Of a stretch of DNA of 64,000 nucleotides, positions 48,219 to 60,000 are shown piece by piece. A program made the translations under genes and the position numbers. Each line of letters begins with the position of its first letter. Within the stretch, counting starts at the first letter, position 1. The DNA comes from Rhizophagus irregularis (Eukaryota > Glomeromycota > Glomeromycetes > Glomerales > Glomeraceae), in the NCBI RefSeq assembly GCF_026210795.1, contig NC_089459.1:2356001-2420000 (forward strand). Reading direction: 5' to 3'. The notes under the pieces were generated by a model. It saw nothing but the letters and a program-made list of their open reading frames with translations. It searched no databases and had not been told where the DNA came from.

Positions 48219-48255
<37 letters not shown>

Positions 48256-48466
48256 AAATAACAATAAATATAAAATACCTTCTTTCTTTCTTTCTTTAAG
48301 AGAAACTTTTTTTTTTTTTTATTCCTCGTTAACAAATAGTTTTTGTCGTTTAATAGCATACATACAGTCTATAATCCATAATCCATTATTCATTCTCTTT
48401 TTTTTTTTCGTTTTATAACCTGTTAAAAAAAAAAATAAATAAAACAAAATATATAAAGTCTACACA
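47550..48466. other. intergenic, 5' flank of the second SWIRM gene
   Basis: Long A/T tracts, a perfect palindrome aattcattaaatttaatgaatt at about 48037-48058 (22 bp; hairpin potential), (at)n at 48222-48250, and a ttctttct repeat at 48282-48300. Probably promoter and 5' UTR. Confidence 0.4.
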
Positions 48467-49807
48467 ATGTATCCTCAGATGAGACACTATACCATTTATA
48501 CTGGAGAACAAAGATATTCGCCTGCTCCAGTCTCTCCTCCACCTTCACCACCAAAGTCTGACAGCATCTGGCCAACAATGAAAGGTAACGAACCTTATCC
48601 TTACAACAACTCCAAGGAAACTTTACACAAGTCCAATGTGGTTCATCCTTCGACACCAAACTTGAATTATGGCCCTTATCCCTACAATTCTTCTAGAGCG
48701 ATATCCCATTCAAATCACGTGAAACAAAATTATTATGTTGATCACATGAAAACGATTGAAAGTTGGAGGCAACATTCGATGATAAACAACGATATTAATG
48801 ATGATAATAAAGAAGAAGTTACCGAAATTTTACAAACTGAAACCAAAAAGTTATCTAGGATGAGCATAGATTTTATGTTGGATAATTCATGTGATGAATA
48901 TGAAAATTTATCATCATCATCATCATCATCTACAACACCTGAATTTGGTAAGGAAATTGATCGTAGGGTTTATGCTGGTAGAAAACGAAGATGTCGTAAA
49001 AATCCTTATCCAATGAGAGCACCATCTAAAGATGCTCCAGGAATTAATCTTAAGGTAGATGTTTATACTCCAGTTATGAAAGATCCTGCTGCAATCTTAC
49101 GCAGCAATGACACTTCTGCCGCTACGTCACCTACTGATTCAGTAGATTCCCGTCAATTTTCTAAAAACCAAATGTCATCAACAACATCCGTTCCACAATT
49201 CTCACCCATTTCTTTGGTTGAATCCAACAATGAATCAGATAGGAAGTCAAACGTTTCCTTAAAGATTAAGGAGAAATCATCGGGAAGAAGACGTCATCAC
49301 AAAGAAGCTAGAGTGAAACGTTCTGGTGTCATCAAACCTGAACGAAAGAGAAAGGGAAATAGTTTGGCCAGGGTAATGACAGATAGAGGACTTTTGGAAT
49401 CGATTTTTAATACTGATATCACTTCAACTGACATCAAATCGGTTAGAATACCTCCCCCACCACCAATGCGACATGATGAATTATTAAGTGTCATCAAAGA
49501 ATTGAATATAGATCACAGTATCTTGGATAATTATACTCCAGATATCACTTGGAAAGGACAACCTCTTAATATCGCTCATTTACCTCATTATAGTGAACTA
49601 CATGAGATTGAAGCAAAAGTAGTTTCAATATTACGCCTTACTCCAGTACAATATTTAACTGGAAAGCATACACTTGTTTCTGCTGCTAGAAGATATGTCC
49701 AAAGGGCCTTACCATTCAAGAAAAGTGATGCACAGAAACTTTTGCGCATCGATGTAAATAAAGCAAGTAAGCTTTGGGAATTCTTTCGTCAAGTCAAATG
49801 GATTTAA
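48467..49807 (+). CDS. SWIRM-domain chromatin protein (paralogue 2)
   Basis: Single exon, 446 residues. N-terminus MYPQMRHYTIYTGEQR, then Pro/Ser- and Asn-rich segments with two EPYPYNNS/GPYPYNSS copies (42-49, 69-76). A basic conserved block CRKNPYPMRAPSKDAPGINL (176-195) continues to VDVYTPVMKDP; ERKRKGNSLARVMTDRGLL starts at 292, a Pro run at 329-333, and the SWIRM domain fills 361-446 (TWKGQPLNI, LRLTPVQYL, LLRIDVNKASKLWEFF, ending VKWI). Probable role is recruiting or positioning a histone deacetylase or similar complex on chromatin, by analogy with Fun19/Laf1. It ends exactly at the domain, as do its paralogues. Closest to the gene at 55862-57025. Confidence 0.87.
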   Translation: MYPQMRHYTIYTGEQRYSPAPVSPPPSPPKSDSIWPTMKGNEPYPYNNSKETLHKSNVVHPSTPNLNYGPYPYNSSRAISHSNHVKQNYYVDHMKTIESWRQHSMINNDINDDNKEEVTEILQTETKKLSRMSIDFMLDNSCDEYENLSSSSSSSTTPEFGKEIDRRVYAGRKRRCRKNPYPMRAPSKDAPGINLKVDVYTPVMKDPAAILRSNDTSAATSPTDSVDSRQFSKNQMSSTTSVPQFSPISLVESNNESDRKSNVSLKIKEKSSGRRRHHKEARVKRSGVIKPERKRKGNSLARVMTDRGLLESIFNTDITSTDIKSVRIPPPPPMRHDELLSVIKELNIDHSILDNYTPDITWKGQPLNIAHLPHYSELHEIEAKVVSILRLTPVQYLTGKHTLVSAARRYVQRALPFKKSDAQKLLRIDVNKASKLWEFFRQVKWI

Positions 49808-50600
49808 AGGTGACAATGATATCATTGTTATAGAACATCTTTATTTATTATGGATTGATAATTATTGGCAAAATCTCAAACAAAAAATTTTATAAATATG
49901 CTTATAAATACAATGAGTCGTTCCCATTTATTATTATTGTTTTTTTTTTTCAAAGAAACTGAATTTCATTATATTATTTGTAAATAATTTTTTTTTATTG
50001 CATAAATTTTAGATTTTCTTTCTTTTTTTTTCTTTCTTGATCATTTTTTTTTTATAAATTTTATTTTGTGAATAGATCTTTTTTTTTTTTTCTGTTACAA
50101 ACGTAAACGTTTTACACAATTTTAAACGTTTATTTTCCCCTTTTTTTTTCCTTACCCAAATGCATTTTTATGTTTTCAATAACTTTTGTAAATACGAACG
50201 AAATTTCAACGGCTGTAATCGCGTAACTAATTGTAATTCGTGGGCAAACATATGCGTATAAATATTTTAAATTAATATAATTAACACGACTATTAAAATA
50301 GATTGATTAGAAAAAAAATTCGCCTTAACGATTTAATTTCGAAAACTTTCATCAATACGCTAAACTTCGATTTTAATAATAGTATGATTAAGATTAAGTA
50401 ATTTATTTCTTTTTTTTTTTCGTTAAAAAGATAGTAATTTACTTTGTCAAAAAAAAACAAAAACAACAACAAAACAAACAAAATGGTTATTCTATGGAAT
50501 CTCAATTTTTTCAAAAAAATAATAAAGTAATTTTTTTTTTTAAAAAAAAAATAATTATTATAATTTCTCTTAAAGAAGTTAAAGAAGCGAGTATTGCTAA
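49808..50600. other. 3' flank of paralogue 2, T-rich
   Basis: tataaatatgctta at 49891-49904 matches a site in the 3' flank of the third SWIRM gene. T tracts at 49934-50090. No gene. Confidence 0.4.
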
Positions 50601-50619
50601 GCGAGCGTTTCTAAATATT

Positions 50620-51185
50620 GCTATTTTCCTTTAAAGAGACTTGTAAATATTGTTAAAGAACCTTGTAAATATTGATAAAGAGCCTTTGTAAATATTGTTA
50701 AAGAACCTTGTAAATATTGTTAAAGAGCCTTGCAAATATTGTTAAAGAACCTTGTAAATATTGTTAAAGAGCCTTGTAAATATTGTTTCTTTTGCTATCT
50801 TCCTTTAAAGAGCCTGATAAATATTGCTGTTTTCCTTTAAAGAGCCAGTAAATATTTGTTTCTTTAAAGAGCCTGATAAATATTGCTATTTTCCTTTAAA
50901 GAGCCGGTAAATATTTGTTTCTTTAAAGAGACTGGTAAATATTGCTATTTTTCTTTAAAGTGCTTGGCAAATATTGCTATTTTCCTTTAAAGAGCCGGTA
51001 AAGAGCCCGGTAAATATTGTTAAATGTTTCCCTGATCGATAGATACTGTTAACGTTACTCTTAACGTTACTCTTGGCAGCATATCCCTGATCGATAGTTT
51101 TACTCTTGGCAAAATATTGTTCTGATCGAATACTGTTAATGTTACTCTTGGCAAAATATTTTGTTCTGATCAATAAATGTTCCCC
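50620..51185. repeat. composite minisatellite (22-bp unit and variants)
   Basis: Bases 50635-50790 are about seven tandem copies of a 22-bp unit, accttgtaaatattgttaaa plus ga, with single substitutions (g/a, t/c). Then about 230 bp of a longer variant, ctttaaagagccggtaaata plus ttgctattttc. From 51020 a third variant follows, gttactcttggcaaaatatt plus gttctgatcga. The core ..aaatattg.. is common to all three. Confidence 0.8.
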
Positions 51186-51189
51186 TAAC

Positions 51190-51275
51190 TGAACTGATAG
51201 ATACCATAGATATCATATAGATACAATAGTTACAATAGTTACATAGTTACAATAGTTACAACTTACAATAGATAC
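51190..51275. repeat. short gataca/agttacaat repeat
   Basis: Irregular tandem of atagataccatagat-like and agttacaat units following the minisatellite. No coding signal. Confidence 0.5.
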
Positions 51276-53030
51276 CATCAAAAATTTCGAATTCAAAAAG
51301 ATTTATTAACCTTAATTAAAAATAAGAATAAGTTTTGAATGGTTATACACTTTGATATATTTCCTTAAAGATAATAATCATTCGAGCTGCGTCGTTCACA
51401 TGACAATTGGCTTCGGTTCCATAAAAGTACAATGATATAAGGTATAAAATAAAATTCTCCGATTATTATATCATTTCACCTAATTATAAACATGTATTTA
51501 TCACATTTTCGGACATTTGTCTTTTTTTATAAATGTCTTTGCATTCAACTCGCATTTTTTAATTTTAAGAAGCATTTTTTAAATTATTTTATTTATTTAT
51601 ATAATGTCGGCCATGCATTTTGCATTAATGAAATTTAAACATCAACCCTAAAAAAAGTATTTTAACATTTCATCTTTATAATAATAATAAAAAAATTAAG
51701 ATTTTCAAAGTCAAATTTTTTCTTAAATTTCTTTTTTTGGTTTAAAGTGTTTTTTATTGTAATAATAATAATAATATTTTTTTTTTTGTGGTGTTGTTCC
51801 AAGTAAACATAATATGTAAAATTTATAAAATGTGGAACACTTATCTTGCATATACTTTTTTTATGAAACAAAAAAATATTGGTTTATAATCGATATTTAA
51901 TATAACTCAAAAAAAAAATATTATTAATAATTGTTAATTGGAAATATAAAAAATCCTTCTGGGCCAGGTTTGTGTTTATTTTTATTTATTTTACGCCCGA
52001 TTTGATATATATAATTGGACAAATGATACTTTGCATGATTTTTAAGTTTTTATTTTATTTTATTTTTTTTTTGTTAAAAATAGAAAAATGTTTTTTTTTT
52101 TTTGAAAGGCTTATTAGGAAATGTTAATTTAATTACAATATTGGTCAAAACAACTAAATATTTCACAACAATCATTGGCCTTTAAGTAAACAAAAAGTAA
52201 AAATAAATATATATGCGAAAATATACGAAATATGTGAAATACGCGTATAAAAAGGAAATGCATTAAATTAAACCCGGATCAAGCGAACGTTTACCGTAAT
52301 TTCCATATGTCAGACATTGGATCTTCATTTTATTTATTGCATTACAGTACATTTTTGAACCCTGCGGGATTTCGTTGATCTCAACCAAACACTATTTTTA
52401 AACCTTTATTTTTTTTCATACACCACAGAAAAAAAAAAAATAATTTAATTACTTTATACTGTAAGTAGATGATCAAACTATCTCTGAAAACAAATGCTTT
52501 TTTTTTTTAAAGTTTTTGTAAATCTTTTTTTAAAAAAATCACAATAAAAGTCATATTGCATATATGTTTGAACGAACGGGGACCGGCATATTACCGGTAA
52601 TGCATATCAATGTCTCACTAAAATAAAAAGGTACATTCGTGATTTGATATTAATTAATCTCAAAATTTTTGCATTACTTACGCAAGTTTAACCTATAAAT
52701 TGTTTTCTTTGCGTCACATTCACAATAATTAATTGCCATTACTTAATTGATTTTTATAATGCAACATTCCAATTAGAAAGTTTCATTTACTTGAACGGGT
52801 AATATTTTTTTCTCGAAAAAAAAAAAAAATTTTAATATGCAAATCATTTCTTCTGTTATCTACTTGTACATTGAGAAGAACATTTATCTTATATAAAATG
52901 GGTTAACTGGGAGGATGTGCATGAATGTGAAATGTGATAAATAAAATGCATAAAAAAAAATTACAATTAACTAAATTCATTTATTTCGAACCAATTAATT
53001 CTTTCTCTTTTTTTCTTTTATCATTTATTT
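51276..53030. other. gene-free intergenic region
   Basis: AT-rich with scattered homopolymers. No gene supported; frames up to 69 codons are low-complexity. Confidence 0.4.
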
Positions 53031-53036
53031 GGATCT

Positions 53037-53215
53037 TTACATATTTCGTATTTTACGTATTTTACGTATTTTACATATTTTACGTATTTTACGTATTTTA
53101 CATATTTTATGTATTTTACGTATTTCGTATTTTACATATTTTTACGTATTTTATGTATTTTACGTATTTCGTATTTTTTTACTTATTTTACATATTTACA
53201 TATATTTACGTGTAA
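53037..53215. repeat. 10-bp tandem repeat tacgtatttt
   Basis: About 17 copies of a decamer tacgtatttt with tacatatttt and tatgtatttt variants. All three plus frames remain open through it because the 10-bp unit lacks stops, giving repetitive VFYVFY/ILRILR translations that are not proteins. Confidence 0.85.
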
Positions 53216-53778
53216 AAATATAAAATTATCATTCTTACTTATAAATGTTTATCAAAGTCATTTTCAATATATAAATACATATTTTTTCATAACAAAACGT
53301 GAAATTTTTATGCAATTTCTACTACATTCAGCCAAAAGGAAAATAAATATTTAAATTAAAAAACAAGTCCTTGCATAAATTCAATCAAGATTACCGAAAT
53401 ACAATTAGTCAATAAAATAAGATTTAAGGTATTTAAGATGCATGAGACTTGCTTAATTTAATATAAATATCAACGAATTTAAATGAATGAAATTTAATAC
53501 CGTATTATAATCAGTCCAACGCGTTGTTTCCATATGCAAAAGATTTATAAACAATCCGTAATTAGTTTTCTTTCTAGCAAATTGAACGCGACATTATTTT
53601 TTTTTTCATGAATTTATTTGGTAAGTAATATAAATAATATAACGAACATAATCAGGGGAAGAATTCAGGTAAACCAAGGTTTCGAAATAATTTTTATGCA
53701 TAACGTTAAAAAAAAAAAAAAAAAAAAAAAGATCTACGTTGTAAAACTCCGAAAATACATCAAATAATCACGTCATAA

Positions 53779-53790
53779 GATCACGTGATC
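53779..53790. promoter_or_regulatory. 12-bp palindrome gatcacgtgatc with an E-box core
   Basis: Perfect palindrome around cacgtg, the core bound by fungal bHLH factors such as Cbf1 and Pho4. Its position about 2 kb from the nearest gene start leaves its role open. Confidence 0.35.
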
Positions 53791-53799
53791 AATAAAGTT

Positions 53800-54145
53800 T
53801 ATGATACAATCGGGGATATGAATTGCCTAATCAGGATAAACATATATCCGCAAAGTTTTACAAATCAATTTGTCACGCCACCTTAGGAACTCACTTATTC
53901 TCTACGATGGTTTGTTTCTCTTGTTAATAAAAATAATTAGACGGACACTACCGTTCCCACGGTTCACGGTTTATTCCGAAAATTTGTATTTAATTCACTT
54001 AAAAAGAAGATAATTATATGTGAATACTTTTCGCAAATAAAGTAATGAAGATTAGCAACAATTACAGGAGCGGGTCTGATCATCTTTTTTCTTTCACTAA
54101 TTAGGTTGGTTCTTTTAAAGAAACTTTTGTTAATAAATAATAATA

Positions 54146-54176
<31 letters not shown>

Positions 54177-55861
54177 TAATAAAATAATAATAATAATAAT
54201 AAAATGTAAAGCTGTAACAAGTTTAAAATGTAACAAAGTTTCATATCGTAAAAAAAAAAAAAAAATAATTTTATAAATAAAATAAAATAAAATAAATGAA
54301 AAAATGGGATGATCTGGCAAAATTTTTGTTGGGGAAATTAACGCGCCGAAAATAAACAAAATTGGTCATAAGTTCCAATAATAAATATAAACAAAGGAAA
54401 TATATTATATGTATTATATTGATTATATGTCGCAGTTAATGACTGCGCTAATTATATCATTATCTAAAGGTTAAAAATGTTATTATTTCCAATTCCGAAT
54501 TGGTAATTGTTTATAATAATAAAAAAAAAAAAATTCTATTTTCATTGACTGGAATTTATGGAATAAAAAAAGCGCATTGAAAAAATCGACTGCGTAATGT
54601 ATATCCTCATACCAAAACGGCAAATTTTTTATTCGAATGTTTTAAAATTTTTTTTTAAATTATTTTGGGAATTATTATAAAAAAAAAAAATTGGTTCTCT
54701 TTGACCTTTTTCTTTCGAAAAGAACAAAAAAAAATGCTTTTATTCGGTTAGATTGGGCAGGGTAACTTTTTACGCCATTTCTACTTTTGTTTCTATGGAA
54801 AAATTATAAATTTCTTATTAATTCGAAACGGTATTTGCCGGTTTTTCATGGTTTTTCATTGTGAGTCAATGGGAATTTGACAAATAATTCGTAAATTTCC
54901 GCAGTAGAGAATCAAATCTCCATATCTTACCAATTCATTGACGAATCTTCTAGTTAAATGATTTTTAGCTCGGTGTAATTCAAAAAAAAAAATTTTTTTT
55001 TTATATTATAATATAGAATTCCTTTTAAAGATATAAATATTTCAAAAATGAACTTTTTTTTTTTTTTCGAAATGTCACAAACTTCTCACACCGAATTTAT
55101 TATTCACATGTATGTTATGTGAATGGCGATCTTAATGTATTTTTATTATAGACATATAAATAATTTAAATAATTTTAGGTATTTTATATAAAAAAATTTT
55201 TTTATTATTATTTTAAATAGAAAAATCTTTTTTTAATAATCCAATTTATATTACAATTAAAATAAAATATAAAAAAAAAAATAATAATTGCGTTCAAATA
55301 TAAATAAAGCAGATGAAATGATTTTTTTTTTAAAGAGAATTCGGAAAGCAAAAAAAAAAAAAAAAAAAGACAAAAAATCTTGACTCATATAAAAAAAATA
55401 ATTTGTCATTTTCCGCATTAATTTAATTTATTTACAATAAATATTATAATATATTACACACATATTATATATATTCATATATTATTATAATAATAATAAT
55501 ATACTATATACACTGTATTATATATTGTATTACATATATACAAAGTTAAAAAAAAAAATTTTTTTTTCTTGGCATATTGAATTTTAAAGTAATAATCCAT
55601 ATTACAATAGAAATTTCGTAATTTCTTAAAATAAACATTGATTATTTCTTTTTTAATTTAATCGGATATAAATTATCATAACTCCGAAATTTCCCTCATA
55701 CAATCATATATAAACAACGCGCAAAGGTACCATTCTTTCTTGTCATAAAAAACCTAAAAAAAAAAAAAAAAATTTTTTTTTCGTTTTTTACTAAAAAAAA
55801 AAAATAAATAAAACAACCCACTAAAAAAATAATAATTTTTTATTTTTTATCAAAAGAAAGA
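53800..55861. other. 5' flank of the third SWIRM gene
   Basis: Low complexity: (taa)n at 54138-54200, A/T runs at 55260-55560. The last 70 bp before the start carry aaaaataaataaaaca, also seen just upstream of the second SWIRM gene. No gene seen. Confidence 0.4.
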
Positions 55862-57025
55862 ATGTCCTCAAATTTATTAATGCAAGTTCCTATTACTACT
55901 ACTAAGGGCGCCAAATTTGCGCCACCACTTTCACCACCTTTATCTCCAGATTCAAATATTTTTAAAAATTCGGAATCATCATCACCGTCATCATCATCAT
56001 CATCATCATTGTCTAATATTATAAATGAAGTTGAACATGTCGAGATTATTTCCAATAAACCAAAACCAAAAAATAAATATAGAATGAGACTTTGTGATGC
56101 TCCTCCGGAATTACTGGAAATGATAAAACGTTCAGAAATGAAGAATGAAAAGTCTTTACCGGAAAAATCTATCACTTCTAATACCGTTGTAAAGACCGTT
56201 TCAACATCAACTATAACAAATAATTCAAGTTTTCATAAAATTATTACCTCTGATGAAAAAAGGCACAGATTTAGAAAGAATCCTTATCCAAAGAAAGCTC
56301 CTTCTAAATCATCTCCTGGGATCACCCTTCAAGTGGATGTTTACACGACACTTAAAGAAGATCCAAAAGCTTTATTGAGAAGAAGTGATTCATCAACAAC
56401 ATCCTCAATTTCATCTAGTAGTTCCTTTTTATCATCATTCAATGATAGTTCATCAGGTACAGAAAGTTCTCCACCACAATCACCACAACGTTCTTCATCA
56501 AAGAAACAAATCACTAAAACTAAAACAAAAACGAAACGAACAAAACCAATTATATCTGAAAGAAAACGTAAAGGTAACAGTCTCGCTAGAGTTATGGCAG
56601 ATCGTGGTCTCTTAGAATCAACCTTAACTCCTATAGTTGTAGCAGGAGAAATTAAACCAATTCGTATACCACCACCTCCACCAATGCAATTTGATGAATT
56701 AATGAAAAATATTGAACAACTAAATCTTGATTTAACTGTACTTCAACGTATAAACCCAAAAATCAGTTGGAAAGGACAACCTTTATCCATCTTGCATTTA
56801 CCTCATTATAATTCATTACATTCAAAAGAAGCTCACGTAGCTTCAACTTTAAGACTTACTCCTGTTCAATATTTAACAGCCAAACACACATTAATTTCAT
56901 CTGCAAGGAGGTATGTACAAAAATCACTTCCGTTCCGTAAGAGTGATGCACAGAAACTTCTTAGAATAGATGTTAATAAAGCAAGTAAACTCTGGGAATT
57001 TTTTATGCAAGTAAAATGGATTTAA
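55862..57025 (+). CDS. SWIRM-domain chromatin protein (paralogue 3)
   Basis: Single exon, 387 residues from ATG at 55862 (MSSNLLMQVP). Pro/Ser-rich N-terminus with a Ser run (39-50). Basic conserved block FRKNPYPKKAPSKSSPGITL (137-156) continuing VDVYTTLKEDPKALL, a Ser/Pro-rich linker with a basic patch (KTKTKTKRTK, about 222-231), ERKRKGNSLARVMADRGLL at about 235, a Pro run, and the SWIRM domain at 302-387 (SWKGQPLSI, LRLTPVQYL, LLRIDVNKASKLWEFF, ending VKWI). About the same architecture as paralogue 2, shorter by 59 residues in the N-terminal half. Expected nuclear, chromatin-associated. Confidence 0.87.
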   Translation: MSSNLLMQVPITTTKGAKFAPPLSPPLSPDSNIFKNSESSSPSSSSSSSLSNIINEVEHVEIISNKPKPKNKYRMRLCDAPPELLEMIKRSEMKNEKSLPEKSITSNTVVKTVSTSTITNNSSFHKIITSDEKRHRFRKNPYPKKAPSKSSPGITLQVDVYTTLKEDPKALLRRSDSSTTSSISSSSSFLSSFNDSSSGTESSPPQSPQRSSSKKQITKTKTKTKRTKPIISERKRKGNSLARVMADRGLLESTLTPIVVAGEIKPIRIPPPPPMQFDELMKNIEQLNLDLTVLQRINPKISWKGQPLSILHLPHYNSLHSKEAHVASTLRLTPVQYLTAKHTLISSARRYVQKSLPFRKSDAQKLLRIDVNKASKLWEFFMQVKWI

Positions 57026-60000
57026 TTAATTTAAGATTGTGTTATCATATAATGAAACGTTGAAAAAAAAAAAAAAAAAATAATAGATACTTATAAATAT
57101 GCTTAGAATAAAAAAAATTTAATAATATTCTTGTGTAACTTTTTATATACATCCCCCTATCATCATCCCTATTTTCTCTTTTTTTTTTTTTTTTTAATCT
57201 TCTTTTCCCCACTCATGGTATCTTATAAGCCACACACATACATTAAATGAGCAAACATACATTATTAAATGAAAATAATAAAAAGATTTTTAATTTAAAC
57301 AAATTGTAAATATATAATTACATAGATTTTCTCTCTTACTTCTTATTATGGAAATTGATTCTTACTTTAACATTTTTTTCTTTTTTTTTCCTTTTCTTCT
57401 TTTCTTCTTTATATTTTCTCATTGTAAAATTCATGATGAAAAATATCATCGGTATAGATCCGAATCAATAAATTAAAAAAAAAGGGTTAAGCATTTTTTT
57501 TTTTTGTGCCTACTTACATACTTACATACTGCGTAAAATAATGAATTTTTCTCACGCTCATTAACTTCCTGCAATAGGATGTGCATTTGGTTTATTATTA
57601 TTAAAAATTTATAATAAGTTAAAATACGCATTTAAAAAGGATTAATTTAAAGTTATATCGGTTTTATTGAGGAAAAAATCGTAAATTGAAAAAAAAAATC
57701 AATGAAATTTCACCATTTTTGTTAAATTAAGTTAAATGATTATTATGCTGAAATCTCTCCAAATTTCTCGAAATTCTATTTATGCATTAATTGTCTTGCA
57801 TTTGATAAAATTGTGAAATTCACAGAGCATCGCATTATCTCTCTCTTGATAATCTCATAATACTGCGGACTAAAATAGAAAATAAATTATTTTATTTTAT
57901 TTATATAAAAACAGGCAAATATCCTAATGGATAAATTAATTATCTCTTTTGGTATCAATGATCATCATTTTACTTCTTTTTGAAGTTCGGTTTCGAATTT
58001 ACTTTTTGTTCATTTCATTGACTTTATTGGTATGGATTATGTTTGTGGTAGTTGTCCTTTGTTTGTCAAAAACAAGTCAGAAAATCAAAAAGAAACGTTT
58101 GGTGTAAAAAAAAGTTTTTTTTTTAGTTTTTTTTTTTTATACGTTCTTTGTGTTTTTTCTTCTTATTTCTCATTTCTCATTTTAATTTTTATTGTTATTT
58201 TTATTTTTTTGATTTATGCAAATTTAGTAACTTGTTTACATTTTAATAAAAGTCATTTTACTTGGCGATTTTCAATACTTGGCAAAAATTTTTAACGAAT
58301 ATTTTTTATTCATTAGATTCTTAAAAATAATTATACATTAAAATGATGGATGTACGGCTTTTCCGTACTTTTGCATTTCATAAACATTTTTAAACGGTTA
58401 TATTAAAATTAAAAATATTTACGAACGATTTATTTTTTTGGCTAAAAATTGGGCGCAGTGATAAAATCGCCATTTAATAAAAAAAAAAAAAAGAAAAAAA
58501 TAGATTAAGATGATAATTCATCACCTTTGATAATTATTATAATTATTCATAAAAAGAAAAAAGTGACACAATCTTATCAATTTTTTTTTTTTTTTTTATT
58601 AAAAAGAAAAAAATAATTATTATATATTTTTAATTACCGGAATCTTACATTTGCATACTTTTTGACCCGTAATTTTCACCGCATAATTTTTAAATGAATT
58701 CGTTAGTTTGAGGTTCAACAAATTTTTGAATTAATCCGTTAAAAAAAAAAGATTTTTCTTTTAAGGAATATTTATTTATTTATTTATTTATATTAAGAAA
58801 AAAATGTATTGTCTTTTTATAAAAAGTTCATTTAATAAAATCTTTTTTCTTTATAATATTTACTTTTTTTTTTTTTTTTTTTTTTCTTCGAATTAGAAAG
58901 GAAATTATTTTAGGAAGGTTTCATTGAAACAAAATGTAGATCCATATTTATTTTTATTTAATCTAATTTTCGTCTTGGCATACAATAACACTATAAGCAT
59001 TTACAGCCAAACAGCCATAATCTATAATAATCTAAATTTTCATCTTTTTGGGATTCGTACCATGATATCCTTTGTTCTTAATTTGAAATAATAATAAAAA
59101 AAAAAAGGATATCATTGATAATCCAAAGAAATCATCAGTTTTATTTTAGTTGAAATCGGAAAATAAATTTTTAAGGATTATTCTAACGTTATTTTACTTG
59201 GTAATTATTATTTATAGGTTTCACCAAATTATTAATCAATAATTAGGGTAGGTATACCTGACCCCAAAAAAAAATGATCATTATTACATTTTACTATTAT
59301 TAATTATTAATTAAAAATTATTATCTATGATCATGTGACCCCCATATAGAATGAATTCATTCTAATAAAAAAAAAATATATTTTTTTTAAAAAAAAATTA
59401 AATAAAAAAAGAAAACTTTTTACCCTTCTAAATTTAGCATTTTCATTAAAGAACAATCCGATATTTTTTATTTTATATCATTCCTATAATTGAATAAATT
59501 ATATTAAAAAAAAAAAAAAAAGGCGTAATTTTTTTTTTTTGTTTCGGCGTGAAACAATTCATAAACAAACAAAAAAGAATTGTTTCGTCCTTTTTTTTTC
59601 ATTCATGAAAGAAAGAGGAATTTTACACATGTTAATTAAGTGATAATCGAATGATAACTAATCTAAACAATGACTTTTCTTTCTAAAAAATTTATAATTA
59701 TTTAAACGAACGCGATTCTATACGTAGCTTAGTTAATAACAGAAACAATAATTTACTGCGTATAACATTTTTTTCTATCCGTCGTACCAACTACTATTTG
59801 CGAATACAATAAGAGATGTATCATGCAATTACGTAGTTTACGAATAAATGCTAATCAGATATATAAATTCTTTTTATTACCGCAGTTTTTTTTTAAAGTT
59901 TGACATTAAAAAGTGTTTACATTGGGCGTTTACATAACAACATTTACACTTAACATTATAACATTACAACAATTACCAACAAGTTTATAATTGTTCTTTC

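Noticed and set aside
52934-53354. Three overlapping plus-strand ORFs rich in Tyr, Phe and Ile
   Set aside because: They come from the 10-bp tacgtatttt array, open in every frame.
53961-54359. 131-residue minus-strand ORF
   Set aside because: Centre is a (taa)n repeat translated as Ile/Leu; flanks show no protein character.
55840-56175. Minus-strand ORF of 111 residues with a poly-Asp run
   Set aside because: Complement of the Ser-rich coding region of SWIRM paralogue 3.
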